From contig NZ_JAUOEL010000010.1 of the NCBI RefSeq assembly GCF_030540765.1, forward strand, positions 62,001 to 126,000: a DNA stretch of 64,000 bases. Reading direction: 5' to 3'. This stretch comes from Flavivirga jejuensis. GTDB taxonomy: Bacteria; Bacteroidota; Bacteroidia; Flavobacteriales; Flavobacteriaceae. Shown one piece after another: positions 1 to 12,000 of the stretch. Position numbers and translations under genes: made by a program. Each line of letters begins with the position of its first letter. The first letter of the stretch is position 1. A model generated the notes under the pieces. It saw nothing but the letters and a program-made list of their open reading frames with translations. It searched no databases and was not told the origin of the DNA.

Positions 1-3000
1 TCAATGAGTTGATCAGGAGTCTGAGTATTTCCAATTATTTATCTATAGAAGAAAATAAACTCGTAGTTTTTAAAGATACACTAAAGCTTTTTAAGTTAGA
101 AGAAACATTTAATTCTGCAAAAGAAGCGTATCCAGATTATACAGCTTATTTTAATTTATTAGAAGCTTGTTTAAAATCGTTTGAAGGTATTCTTAAAGGA
201 ACGATTCGATCTACTGATATTATTTTCCCAGAAGGGAGTATGGATTTAGTGGCTGGAATTTATAAAAAGAATGAGCACGTTGATTATTTTAATAGACTGC
301 TATGTCAATTAGTAAAAACAGCTGTAAAAAACAGCATTGCTAATCTTGAAGAAGGCGAAAAATTTACCCTATTAGAGGTAGGGGCAGGAACAGGAGGAAC
401 TAGTGAATTGTTATTCGAAGTTTTGAAAGAATTTAAGGATCATATCCGATATATCTATACTGACATATCAAAGAGTTTCCTCATTTATGCTGAAGATAAA
501 TATAGAGATGTTGCGACTTATCTTGAAACTACACTTTTCAATATTGAAAAGACTCCCGTTAATCAGGGGATAGATTTTGGTACTTGTGATATGGTAATAG
601 GAGCCAATGTTGTTCATGCTACAAAAGATATTAAGACAAGTATTAGTAATATTAAGAGTGTCTTGAAAAAAGAGGGTATATTATTACTTAATGAGCTCGC
701 AGAGACAGAAATGTTTTTTACTTTAACCTTTGGTCTTTTAGAAGGTTGGTGGTTATATCAAGATAGCGAACTAAGGCTTGAAGGAAGCCCCGGATTACCT
801 GAAGAGAATTGGAAAAAAGTATTTACTAATACAGGGTTTGATAACGTTGTTTTTTATCCTCAGAACGAAAAAAGTACTCAACAAATTATAGTAGCTAAAA
901 GCGATGGGGAAATTGAAATTTCTTCAGAATTAGAACAAGAAACAGAATCAAAACATACCAAAAAAATAGAAGATTCTAATTTTTCTTCAAATACTAAATT
1001 AGTTCAAAATGCAGAAAACTATTTGAAGGAGATTATTAGTAGGGTATTGAAACTGGATAAAGATAGAATCAATACAAAGGCTGATTTTGGGTCTATGGGG
1101 ATAGATTCTATTCTGATAGGAAGTATTACCAAAGAAATTTCTGAGGATTTTCCTGAACTATCCGCATCTGTTTTTTTCGAATACTTAACTATTAATGAAT
1201 TAGCAAGTTATTTTGTTGAGGAATATGAATCTTTTTTCAAGAAAGAAGATAATAATGGAGATCTATCAACTATAAATGATGGATTAAAAATGAAAGAATC
1301 CCAATCTCTTAAATTTTCCAAAAGAAAACGATTTTCTTCAAAAGCAATAAACTCTTCGGAAACCAATAAAAAAAATGTTGTAACAGTTGCTCCTAAAGAG
1401 CAAGAGGTCAAACAACAATATGAAACTGTCGATTCTGAAAAATTAGATGTCGCAATTATAGGTATGGGAGGGCGTTTTAGTTCAGCTTCAACAGAAGAGG
1501 AGCTTTGGGATAAAACAATTTCTAATTCACAATTAAAAGTCGACGGTTTAAATGCGGAAGTTTCTTATGGGAAATTAGCGGATTTAGAATATGAATCTGT
1601 ATGCGCTACACTAAACCTAAGTGAGTTCGATTTATCAATGATGTCGTTTCAAGAACGATTAATTTTTGAAGAGTTGACCAAATCAATGCTTAAATATGGG
1701 GTGAAAAAAGAAGATTTGTCTTCTAAACCGACCGGAGTGTTTTTAGCAGCACAACAACAAATTTATAAAGGTGGTACTGGAGATAGTTTTTCATTAGTTC
1801 ATCTTATTCCAAATAAAATCTCCTATCATTTAAATTTAAAAGGACCAAGCGAATTTGTTAATACTGCTTGTACGAGTAGTTATGTAGCTATTCACAGGGC
1901 AATACAAAGTATGGCATCGGGTGAGTGCGAACAAGCTATCATAGGCGGTATTAATGTTATTTCACCTGAAGAGATGTCGATAGAAATTTCGGAATTTAAC
2001 GAAGTGTTTAGTAAAAAAGGATATACCTTAAGTTTTGGTGATAATGCTGATGGTTATGTGCGAAGTGAAGGCGTAGGAGTTCTTATTATTAAGTTATTAG
2101 AACATGCTAAGAAAGAAAATAATCAAGTTTTAGGAGTGATAAAAGGAAGTTCGGTATTTCATGGAGGAAAAGGATTTTCTTTTGATGCCCCTAACCCTAA
2201 AGGGCTTAAGAATGTCATAGAAAAAAGCTTGATGAAATCTAGTATTCCAGTTGATACTATTGATTACGTGGAAGCCCATGGAATAGCGAATCGTATTGCG
2301 GATGCTATGGAATTAGAAGCTATAGATTCAGTATATAAAAAGTATTCTAAAAACCCGAAAAAGAAATGGCATATTGGAACAGTAAAACCTGTTATTGGTC
2401 ATACAGAACTAGTTTCGGGAATAGCTTCAATCATTAAGGTTTTAAAAGCTTTTGAGCACAAAATGATTCCTGGTATTGCAGGTTTAGAACAAATAAATAC
2501 GGAGCTAAATCCGAATCATTCTTTAGTTTTTAACAAACAATCCCAATATTGGGAAAATGGAAATCATCCCAGACGAGCTGCATTAAATAGTTATGCTGTT
2601 GGAGGAATGAATGCTCATATTGTATTGGAAGAATATTCGAAACCGGGAGTGGATAAAGAACCAAGAAATAGCACTTTTGAGGAAAGGAAAGGCGAAAATC
2701 GAACGAATCAAGAGGCAAATAATCGAGAAAGTTTACAAAATAAAATAAAGTCTATTGCGGAAGATACTTTTGAGATAAAAATGGAAGCTCTTGATTTAAG
2801 TTTATCTCCTATTGATTATGATTTTGATTCTGTAAAAGTGATCCAATTTGTTCGTAGAATTAATGAATATTTTGAAGTAGAGGTTAAAATGGGACAAATT
2901 TTAAGTGCTGATGATTTCGAATCGGCATTTAATATCATTGAAATGGCAATCACCAATTTAAATGGCAATGTAGATGAAAAAGAAAAGGAGAAAAAAACAC

Positions 3001-6000
3001 TTCCAGAAAAATATCCATTGTCTGAAGGACAGAAAGGGCTATGGCATATTCAATTATTTGATCCTAATTCAATTGTCTATAATGTTCCTGTTGGTTTATG
3101 TTTGAAAGGAGATATTGATGCGGATTTAATTTATAAGGTTGCAGAGCATATATTGGAAGCTTACCCCGCTCTTCGAGTTGTATTTGCTATGGATGCTGAG
3201 GGTGAATTATTTCAAGAATTACGACCTGCTAATGGACTATTGTTGCAAGATGTTCAAGAATTAAAAGACGATGAAAATAGTAACGATGTTTTCAAAAGAC
3301 TCTTACACACCCCTTTCGATTTGTCAAAAGAAGTCATTCGTTTGCATGTTCGAATAAATAAAAGGGAACAAAAAACGTATGCACTATTTGTTATTCATCA
3401 TGCTGTCTTTGACGGTACTTCATTCACACCGTTTATTTCGATGTTTACGAAATCATTAAAGCAATTAAGAATGGGGAATTCGCTCTCTAAGAATCGTGCT
3501 TCAGATAGGACTTATTTTGACTTTGTTGCCTGGGAAATTGATTATATCCAAAGTAAACAAGGTCTTGAAGATTTGTCTTATTGGCAGGAAAAATTAAGTG
3601 GTGATATAGAAAAACTAAGTTTACCATATGATCATGTGGATGAGGAGGCTCTAGAAGTATATGAAACCAATGGTATTGAAAAAATTGAATTAGATGGAGA
3701 ACTATTAAAGGTCTTAAAATCCAACGCCAAATCTTTAAAGGTAAATCTATCATTATACTTGTTAGTTGCTTTCAAAATCTTACTTAATCGGCTGACTAAT
3801 CAAGAAGATATTTTAGTTACGATGCCAACTAGCGGTCGTCCCAAAGAAGAATTTGAAAAAGGTATTGGGTATTATGTAAACATGATGCTTACTCGAACTG
3901 AAGTTTCTGGAGAGAAAGGTTTTTTGGATGTGCTAAAGGCATTAAAATCTGAGTTCATGGTTGCTATAGACCATCTTAAATATCCGTACCCGAAAATGCT
4001 AACAGAAATAGGGTTGGTAAAAGGAAGTGGTGATACGCTTTTTTCTACATCATTTATTTATCAAAATATTTTTGATGAGACTTTAAATTTAAATCCTGAG
4101 GCAGAAGTTCGTTTTATGGATAGTGTACAGCAGGAAATTATCAATGAATATTCAATGGAAATTCTTGATTTAGAGGAACAATTTACCATCCAAATAAAAT
4201 ATAAGAAAAAGTTGTTTTCTGATAGTTCTATCAAAAGACATCTTGAGTATTATAAAAGAATACTAGAAGCAACGATTACGAATCCTAACATAAAGGTGAC
4301 AAATGTTAAAATGTTATCTGAAAAAGAAGAAAGTCAACAGTTATATGTATGGAACGATACTAAAGTAACTTACCCTAAAGGAAAGAGTATTCATGAGTTA
4401 TTTGAAACGCAAGCGAAACAAACACCTAATAAAATTGCTTTAATGTTTGAAGGAACGGCATTAACGTATGAAGCATTAGAATTTAGAAGTAGAAAGCTTG
4501 CCATTTATTTACAAAACCGAGGTGTGAAGACCGAAACTTTGGTGGGTATCTTTATGGAACGATCAATTGAAGTTATTGTAACAATACTTGGTGTACTAAG
4601 ATCGGGAGGAGCATATGTTCCGATTGATTGCGATTACCCGAATGAGCGAATTAACTATATAGTAAATGATAGTATTGTAAATGGAAATGACGAAAACGCC
4701 ACAAAATTAATACTCACTCAAGATTACCTTAAAAAAGACCTTGTAAATACCATAGAAAATCAGAATATAGAGGTGTTTTCAATAGCATCGGATTGGAATG
4801 ATAATGAAATAATCCTGAATACGACGGAAAATTTAAAGTCGGTTGGTACACCTAATAATGTGGCATACATCATGTATACTTCGGGGTCTACTGGGCAACC
4901 GAAAGGTGTTGTAGTTGAACATAAAAATGTTGTTAGGTTAGTTAAAAACTCGAATTTTTATGCGTTTTGTTCTGAAGACGTTTTATTAACTACAGGTGCT
5001 CTTTCATTTGATGCCACAACAGTTGAATTTTTTGGACCTCTTTTAAACGGAGGAAAATTAGTAGTATCATCCCGCGAGGTTCTTTTAAACAATCAATTAT
5101 TATCTCAAATAATTATTAAAAATAATGTGAATATTATGTGGTTTACTTCTGGTTGGCTAAACCAGATAGTAGAAGCGGATTGCGATTTGTTCAAAAACTT
5201 AAAAACGGTTTTAGTTGGAGGAGAAAAATTATCTCCAAAACATATTCGCGAATTAAAAAATAATTGTCATGATTTAGAAATTATTAATGGCTATGGTCCA
5301 ACGGAGAATACGACATTTTCATTAACTTATAAAATAGAAGAAGTCGACGATAGTGATATACCAATAGGGAAACCAATTAACAATACTACAGCTTATATCC
5401 TAAACGATTCAAACAAACTTCAACCCGTAGGCGTTTCAGGAGAATTATGTCTTGGAGGAGATGGTGTTGCACGAGGGTATTTAAATAGACAAGATCTCAC
5501 TGATGAAAAATTTATTAGCAATTTTTTTGATAAAGGTAGGTTATACAAAACTGGAGATTTGGCTCGATGGTTGCCTGATGGAAATATTGAATTTATTGGA
5601 CGAATTGATAATCAGGTAAAAATTAGGGGATTTAGAATAGAGTTAGGAGAAATAGAAAATGCAATCAACAATCATGAGCATGTACAAAGTAGTGTTGTTA
5701 TAATTAAAGATTATAACGGCAGCAAGAATTTGATTGCTTTCTGTATTCTTGAAAGAACAGAATTGAACGTTCCAGGTCTTAAAGATTATTTATCGAAAAC
5801 TCTTCCAGACTATATGATTCCGGCATCTATAGTGCCTATTGAAGAGATTCCATTAACTGTTAATGGAAAGATAGATAGAAAGGCATTATTGAATAGAAAT
5901 ATTGAGGTTTCTAGAGAAGCTAAATTTATTTCACCAACAACAGAAACCGAAGAACGATTAGCCGAAATATGGCAAGAAATCTTGAGTATTGATCAAGTAA

Positions 6001-9000
6001 GCCTTAATGACAATTTTTTTGAACTTGGAGGACATTCTTTATTAGTTACTAAGTTACTTTCAAGAATTCATAAAAAATTCAATGTTGATTTAGAACTATC
6101 TAAGCTGTTTGATTTTCCTGATTTACAAGGGCTTGCTAAAGAGGTGGATAGTAGTCAACTTAAGTTGTTGCCTCCTATAACTATCGTAGAAAAAAGAGAG
6201 CAATTACCTTTATCTTCTGCGCAACAACGGTTATGGTTTTTGGCGGAAATAGGACAAGGAAATCGATATCATGTGCCTGCAAAATTTCGTATTAAAGGCG
6301 CATTAAATATTCATGCATTAGAGCAAAGTTTAGTTTATTTAATTAATCGGCATGAGAGCCTTCGTACTACTTTCCGTAAAAATGATAGTGAAAATGCTTT
6401 TCAGCATATTGATTCTAATGCAATGATTGATGTTGTAATTGTAGATTGTACTAAATTTTCACTACAGGAGAAAGAGAATGAAACTCAAAAGTTATTTAAA
6501 TCATTAGTATATAAGCCGTTTGACTTGTCTAAGGGACCGTTATTGAGATTTCTAATTATAACACTTGATAAAGATGAGTTTCTATTTGGTTTATGTATGC
6601 ATCATATTATTTCGGATGCTTGGTCAATAAATATAATGTTTAGAGAACTAAACGAAATTTATGCTGCTTATATAAAAGGAAATTCTCCAACACTTAAACC
6701 ACTTCCTGTTCAGTATATAGATTATACCATGTGGCAACATGACTTGTTTAAGAATGATTTGTTTTCTAAAGGGCTTGCGCATTGGGTATCACATTTAAAG
6801 AATTATACAAATCTTTCACTACCTCAAGATTTTGCTAGACCGCAAATTTCAAGTGGAAAAGGAAAAAGATTGACTATAGAATTTGAGGCATCTACTTTAA
6901 ATCAATTAAAACAGTTTAGTGTTCATTCAGGAGGAACATTATTTACTAGCTTAATGACTGGTGTTTATATTTTATTACATAAGTATAGCCATCAAGATGA
7001 TATCTGTGTTGGAGTTACTGCTGCTAACAGACCTCACTCGAACTTAGAAGATTTAATAGGGTTTTTTATTAATACACTGGTTAATCGAATACAATTTGAT
7101 CAAGATGATACATTGCTTGATATCTTTAAAAAAACACACCAAGAACTAATTCGTAGTCAAGAATATCAAAACATACCTTTTGATAGAATAGTTGATGCCA
7201 TTCAGCCTGAAAGAGATACAGCTCGAACACCAATATTTCAGGTCATGGTAAACTATGCAAGTATCGATGAACCGTTAGAATTAAAAGAGTCTACCGTTGT
7301 TTTTGAGCCTTTAGAATACAATGCTTCGAAGTTTGATTTGACATTTGACTTTTCAAACAACCCAAAAAATGATTCATTGATTTTATCGTTGGAATATAAT
7401 ACGGATATTTTTAGTGAAGACACTGTAAAACGATTCTTAATCGACATACAAAGCATATTAACATCCCTACCAAAACAGCAGGATAGTTTATTAAAAGAAT
7501 ATAGCTTTTTAACGAAGAAAGAACAATATAAGCTATTAGAGAATTTTAATGTCACAAACATAGCCTTTCCAAAAGATCAATGTATTCACAACATCTTTGA
7601 AACGCAAGCCAAACAAATTCCAAATAACATTGCTTTATCCTTCGAAGATGAAGAAATAACATATAAAGAATTAGAATACCGAAGTAAAAAACTAGCACTT
7701 TATTTACAAAAACAGGGCGTAAAACCAGATACATTAATAGGAATTTGTATTGGGCGATCTATAGAAATGGTCGTTGCTATTTTAGGTGTTTTAAGATCGG
7801 GTGGAACATATGTCCCAATTGATCCAGAATATCCGCAAGACCGAATTAACTATATGCTTAATGATAGTGTACTGTCTGGCAACGATGAAAATGCAGTGAA
7901 ATTTGTAATTACTAATTCCAATTTAAAGCAAAATATATTAGAGGGTTTTGAAGAACAAGGTGTTAAAGTAATTTCGTTGTTTGAAAATTGGAAAGAAAAT
8001 AAGTTCCTATTAAGTGTAAGGGGGAAATTAAAACATATGAGTAGCCCCAATAATGCGGCATATGTTATTTATACTTCCGGATCGACAGGAAAACCAAAGG
8101 GTGTCATTGTTGAGCATAGAAATGTAGTAAGTCTACTTAAAAATAAAGAAAGTCACTTTGACTTCAATGAACAGGATGTTTGGACCATGTTTCATTCTTT
8201 TTGTTTTGATTTTTCGGTATGGGAAATGTATGGAGCCTTATTGTATGGAGGTAAATTAATTGTGGTACCAGAAAAAACAACTAAAAACCCTAGTGCCTTT
8301 GCACAACTGTTATTTGAGAAAAAGGTTACTGTATTGAACCAAACTCCAGGAGCATTTTATTTACTTCAGGAATTATATCTTTCAACGTATTCCGCTACAG
8401 ATATTAGATATATCATTTTTGGAGGGGAAGCCTTAAGCCCGTTAAAACTTCAAGAGTGGTATAAAATACATCCTCAAAGTAAATTAATTAACATGTACGG
8501 TATTACAGAAACGACTGTTCATGTAACTTTTAAGAGGATTCAAGAGGCAGAAATAAACTCAGGTATTAGCAATATAGGAAAAGCCATACCAACATTAAGT
8601 TGCTATATATTGGATGCTGCGCAAAATGTATGTCCAATAGGCATACCAGGAGAATTGTATGTTAGTGGAGTAGGTGTGGCTAGAGGCTATTTGAATCGTC
8701 CAGAATTAACGCAAGATCGATTTATACAAAACCCATTCAAAGAAGCCTCAAGGTTGTATAGAACAGGAGACTTGGCCCGATGGCTCTCTAATGGAAATAT
8801 GGAGTATTTAGGAAGAATAGATAATCAGGTTAAAATAAGGGGCTTTAGGATAGAACTTGGGGAAATTGAAATGCAATTGCAATTCATGGAAGCGATTCGA
8901 GATGCTGTTGTTTTGGCAAAGTCGGTAGAAAATGGGAAAAAAGAATTGATCGCTTACATTGTATTCAAAGATGCGGAGCGCTCTACCGCAGAGATTCGTG

Positions 9001-12000
9001 ATTTTTTATCCAAGAGCTTACCAGATTATATGATTCCAAGCCATTATGTTCAATTGGAACATATTCCTTTGACTCGTAATGGTAAAGTGGATAGGAAAGC
9101 ACTGCCAGATATTGATGGTTCAGGAATTTCAAGTGGGGTGGATTATGTAGCTCCTAGAAATTCCATAGAAAAGGAAATTGCTCAAATTTGGCAAGCACAT
9201 TTTTCATTAGATCGTGTCGGAATAAAAGATGATTACTTTCAGTTAGGAGGAGACTCCATAAAAACGATTCGTCTTATAAGTATTCTAAATAAGTCGTTCA
9301 ATATAGGATTTCCAATAGTGTCGTTTTATGAGAACCCAACTATAGAAGGGATGGCCTATTTTATTTCTCAATCTTCAGATCAGGTAAAGGATATAAGGCA
9401 ATTAAAAGAAAACATAGACAAAACCATTGCCGATATAGAAACGTCTGTTAAGGATAATCATCCGCAACCGCATAATATAGCGAATGTATACCCTATGAGT
9501 GACATACAAACAGGTATGATATACACTAGTGAGTTGATGAGAGAAAATAATGAATTAGGGGTATATCATGATCAATTTGTATTTCAATTTAAAGCCTTAG
9601 ATATTCAATTGTTAACAAGAGCTATGGAGTTAATGGTTGAAAAACATGAGACTTTAAGAACTTCATATCACCTCTACGACTTTAAGAAACAGGTTCAGAT
9701 TATACACAAGAAAGCTCCTGTTAATATAGAAGTTGAAGATATTAGTAAATTGACTCAGGAGGAAATACAAATCCATATTCAAAAATTCTTAGAGCACGAA
9801 AGGATACAAAATCCGTTTGATGTCACTAAAGCGCCTAATTGGCGAATACACATTTTTCAAATTGCAGATTCAGATATTATTTTGACTTTCCAATTTCATC
9901 ATGCCATGTTCGATGGATGGTCGGAAAAGAATTTTAGGGTTGAATTATTTGAAACTTATAAAGCATTAAAGAAAAATAAAGCCTACCGTCCTGTCACATT
10001 AAAATCTAGCATGTATGACAGTATTGTTTCAGATTTTATAGAATCGAGAAATGAAGCTAATATTTCGTTCTGGAAAAATAAGATTTCTGATTATAAGCGC
10101 TTGGATATTTTTACTGACAATCAGACTAGTAATCGACTGTTTAAGAAGTATGACAAGCGTTTTACAAGTAAGGTGTTAAGTAAGTGTAAACAGGATAATA
10201 TTGAACCAAAAACATTATTCATTGCTGGTTATGTCTATATATTGAACTTACTGTCATCACAGGAAGATATAACGGCTGGGTTAGTATCACATAGACGTCC
10301 AATTATTGAAGATGGCGATAAATTATTGGGTTGCTTTTTAAATAGTATTCCTTTTAGATTCAACATGCTTCTTTCCAAAGGATGTACTTGGATAGAATAT
10401 ATAAGGCTCATTGCATCAGAATTACAAGAATTAAAAGGAAAAGATAGACTTTCATTAAATGAAATTTCGGTTATGGCGAATGAAAATTATTCGAGTAATC
10501 CGTTTTTTGATGTGTTGTTTAATTATGTAGATTTTCATGTACTTGATAAATTTCAAGATAATGAAGAGGTGCATTCAAGTCAATCGGAAAATCAAGAAGA
10601 AGATATTTCGTTACTGGGTTTTGAAAGAACGAATACACATTTGGATATTACCGTAAGCCTTACTGGAAAAGAAATAATGATTTTAATTAATCAAGAAAGA
10701 GACTTAAAATCGGGACATCAATTGAAAGATTTGGTCGCATATTTTGAGACCTTTTTTAATAATTACTTACTACATGATGGTAAACATGTTAACAGCTTAG
10801 ATATTATTTCAAAATCCGAAACCCAAAAATTGTTATATGATTTTAATAAAACAGAGATACTATTTCCTGAAGCTAATAAGTGTATCCATAAGCTATTTGA
10901 AGTACAGGCAAAGCAAACTCCTGATAACATAGCTTTATCATATGAAAATACTGAAATAACTTATAAAGAATTAGATGAACGCAGTAAAAAACTAGCGTTA
11001 TACTTACAGAAACATGGCGTAAAACCAAATACACTGGTAGGTATTTGCATGGATCGTTCTATTGAAATGATTATAGGGATATTGGGAATTTTAAAATCCG
11101 GAGGCGCCTATGTTCCAATTGATCCTGAATACCCAGAGCAACGTAAAAAGTTTATTGTTTCAGATAGTGTTACAGATAAAGAATACGGAGCTGGTATTAT
11201 AATTTCACAAGAACATTTAGGTGAATCAATTAGAGATATTACAAAAGAGTTTGGCGTTAGAGAAATAGTGTTATCACCTAATTGGGAGAAAAATCAATCC
11301 ATTCTTAAAGTAAAAGGAACCCTGAAAAACGAAACGACCTTTAATGCGTTGGCTTATGTTATATATACATCAGGATCAACAGGAAAACCTAAAGGGGTAC
11401 TAGTAAAACACGAAAATGTTACTAATCTTTTGAGATCTCAAAAGTTATATTTCCAAGTTGAAGAAAGTGATCAGTTTTTATTGTTTTCTAATTTTTCCTT
11501 CGATGCTAGTGTTGAACAAATGTATCTTGCTCTATTGAATGGGGGGACTTTACATTTAATTTCTTCAAAGGATATATTAGATATGGAGCGGTTCTCAAAT
11601 ATTCTTAAAAATAAGAAAATAACACACCTCCATACCACCCCATCTTTTATGAGGGAACTCCCATATATACCAGATTCATGTCTTAAGAGGTTGATTTCAG
11701 GTGGCGATGTTTTTGATGAAAAAATATTTGCTAGATGGGGAGACAAAGGCGTAAAAATAATCAATGAGTATGGTCCAACAGAGACGACCGTAACTTCAAT
11801 TCAAAGAGAGATAGCATCAGATGAGAAAAATATTGGAAAACCAATAGGAAATACTTTTTGCTATATCATTGACGCTAGTCATAATATTCAATCTGTAGGT
11901 GTTCCTGGCGAATTATGTATAGGAGGGAAAGGCGTTACAGCTGGATATTTAAATAGGCAAGAGCTAACACAAGAAAAATTCATCAAGAACCCCTTTAGAG

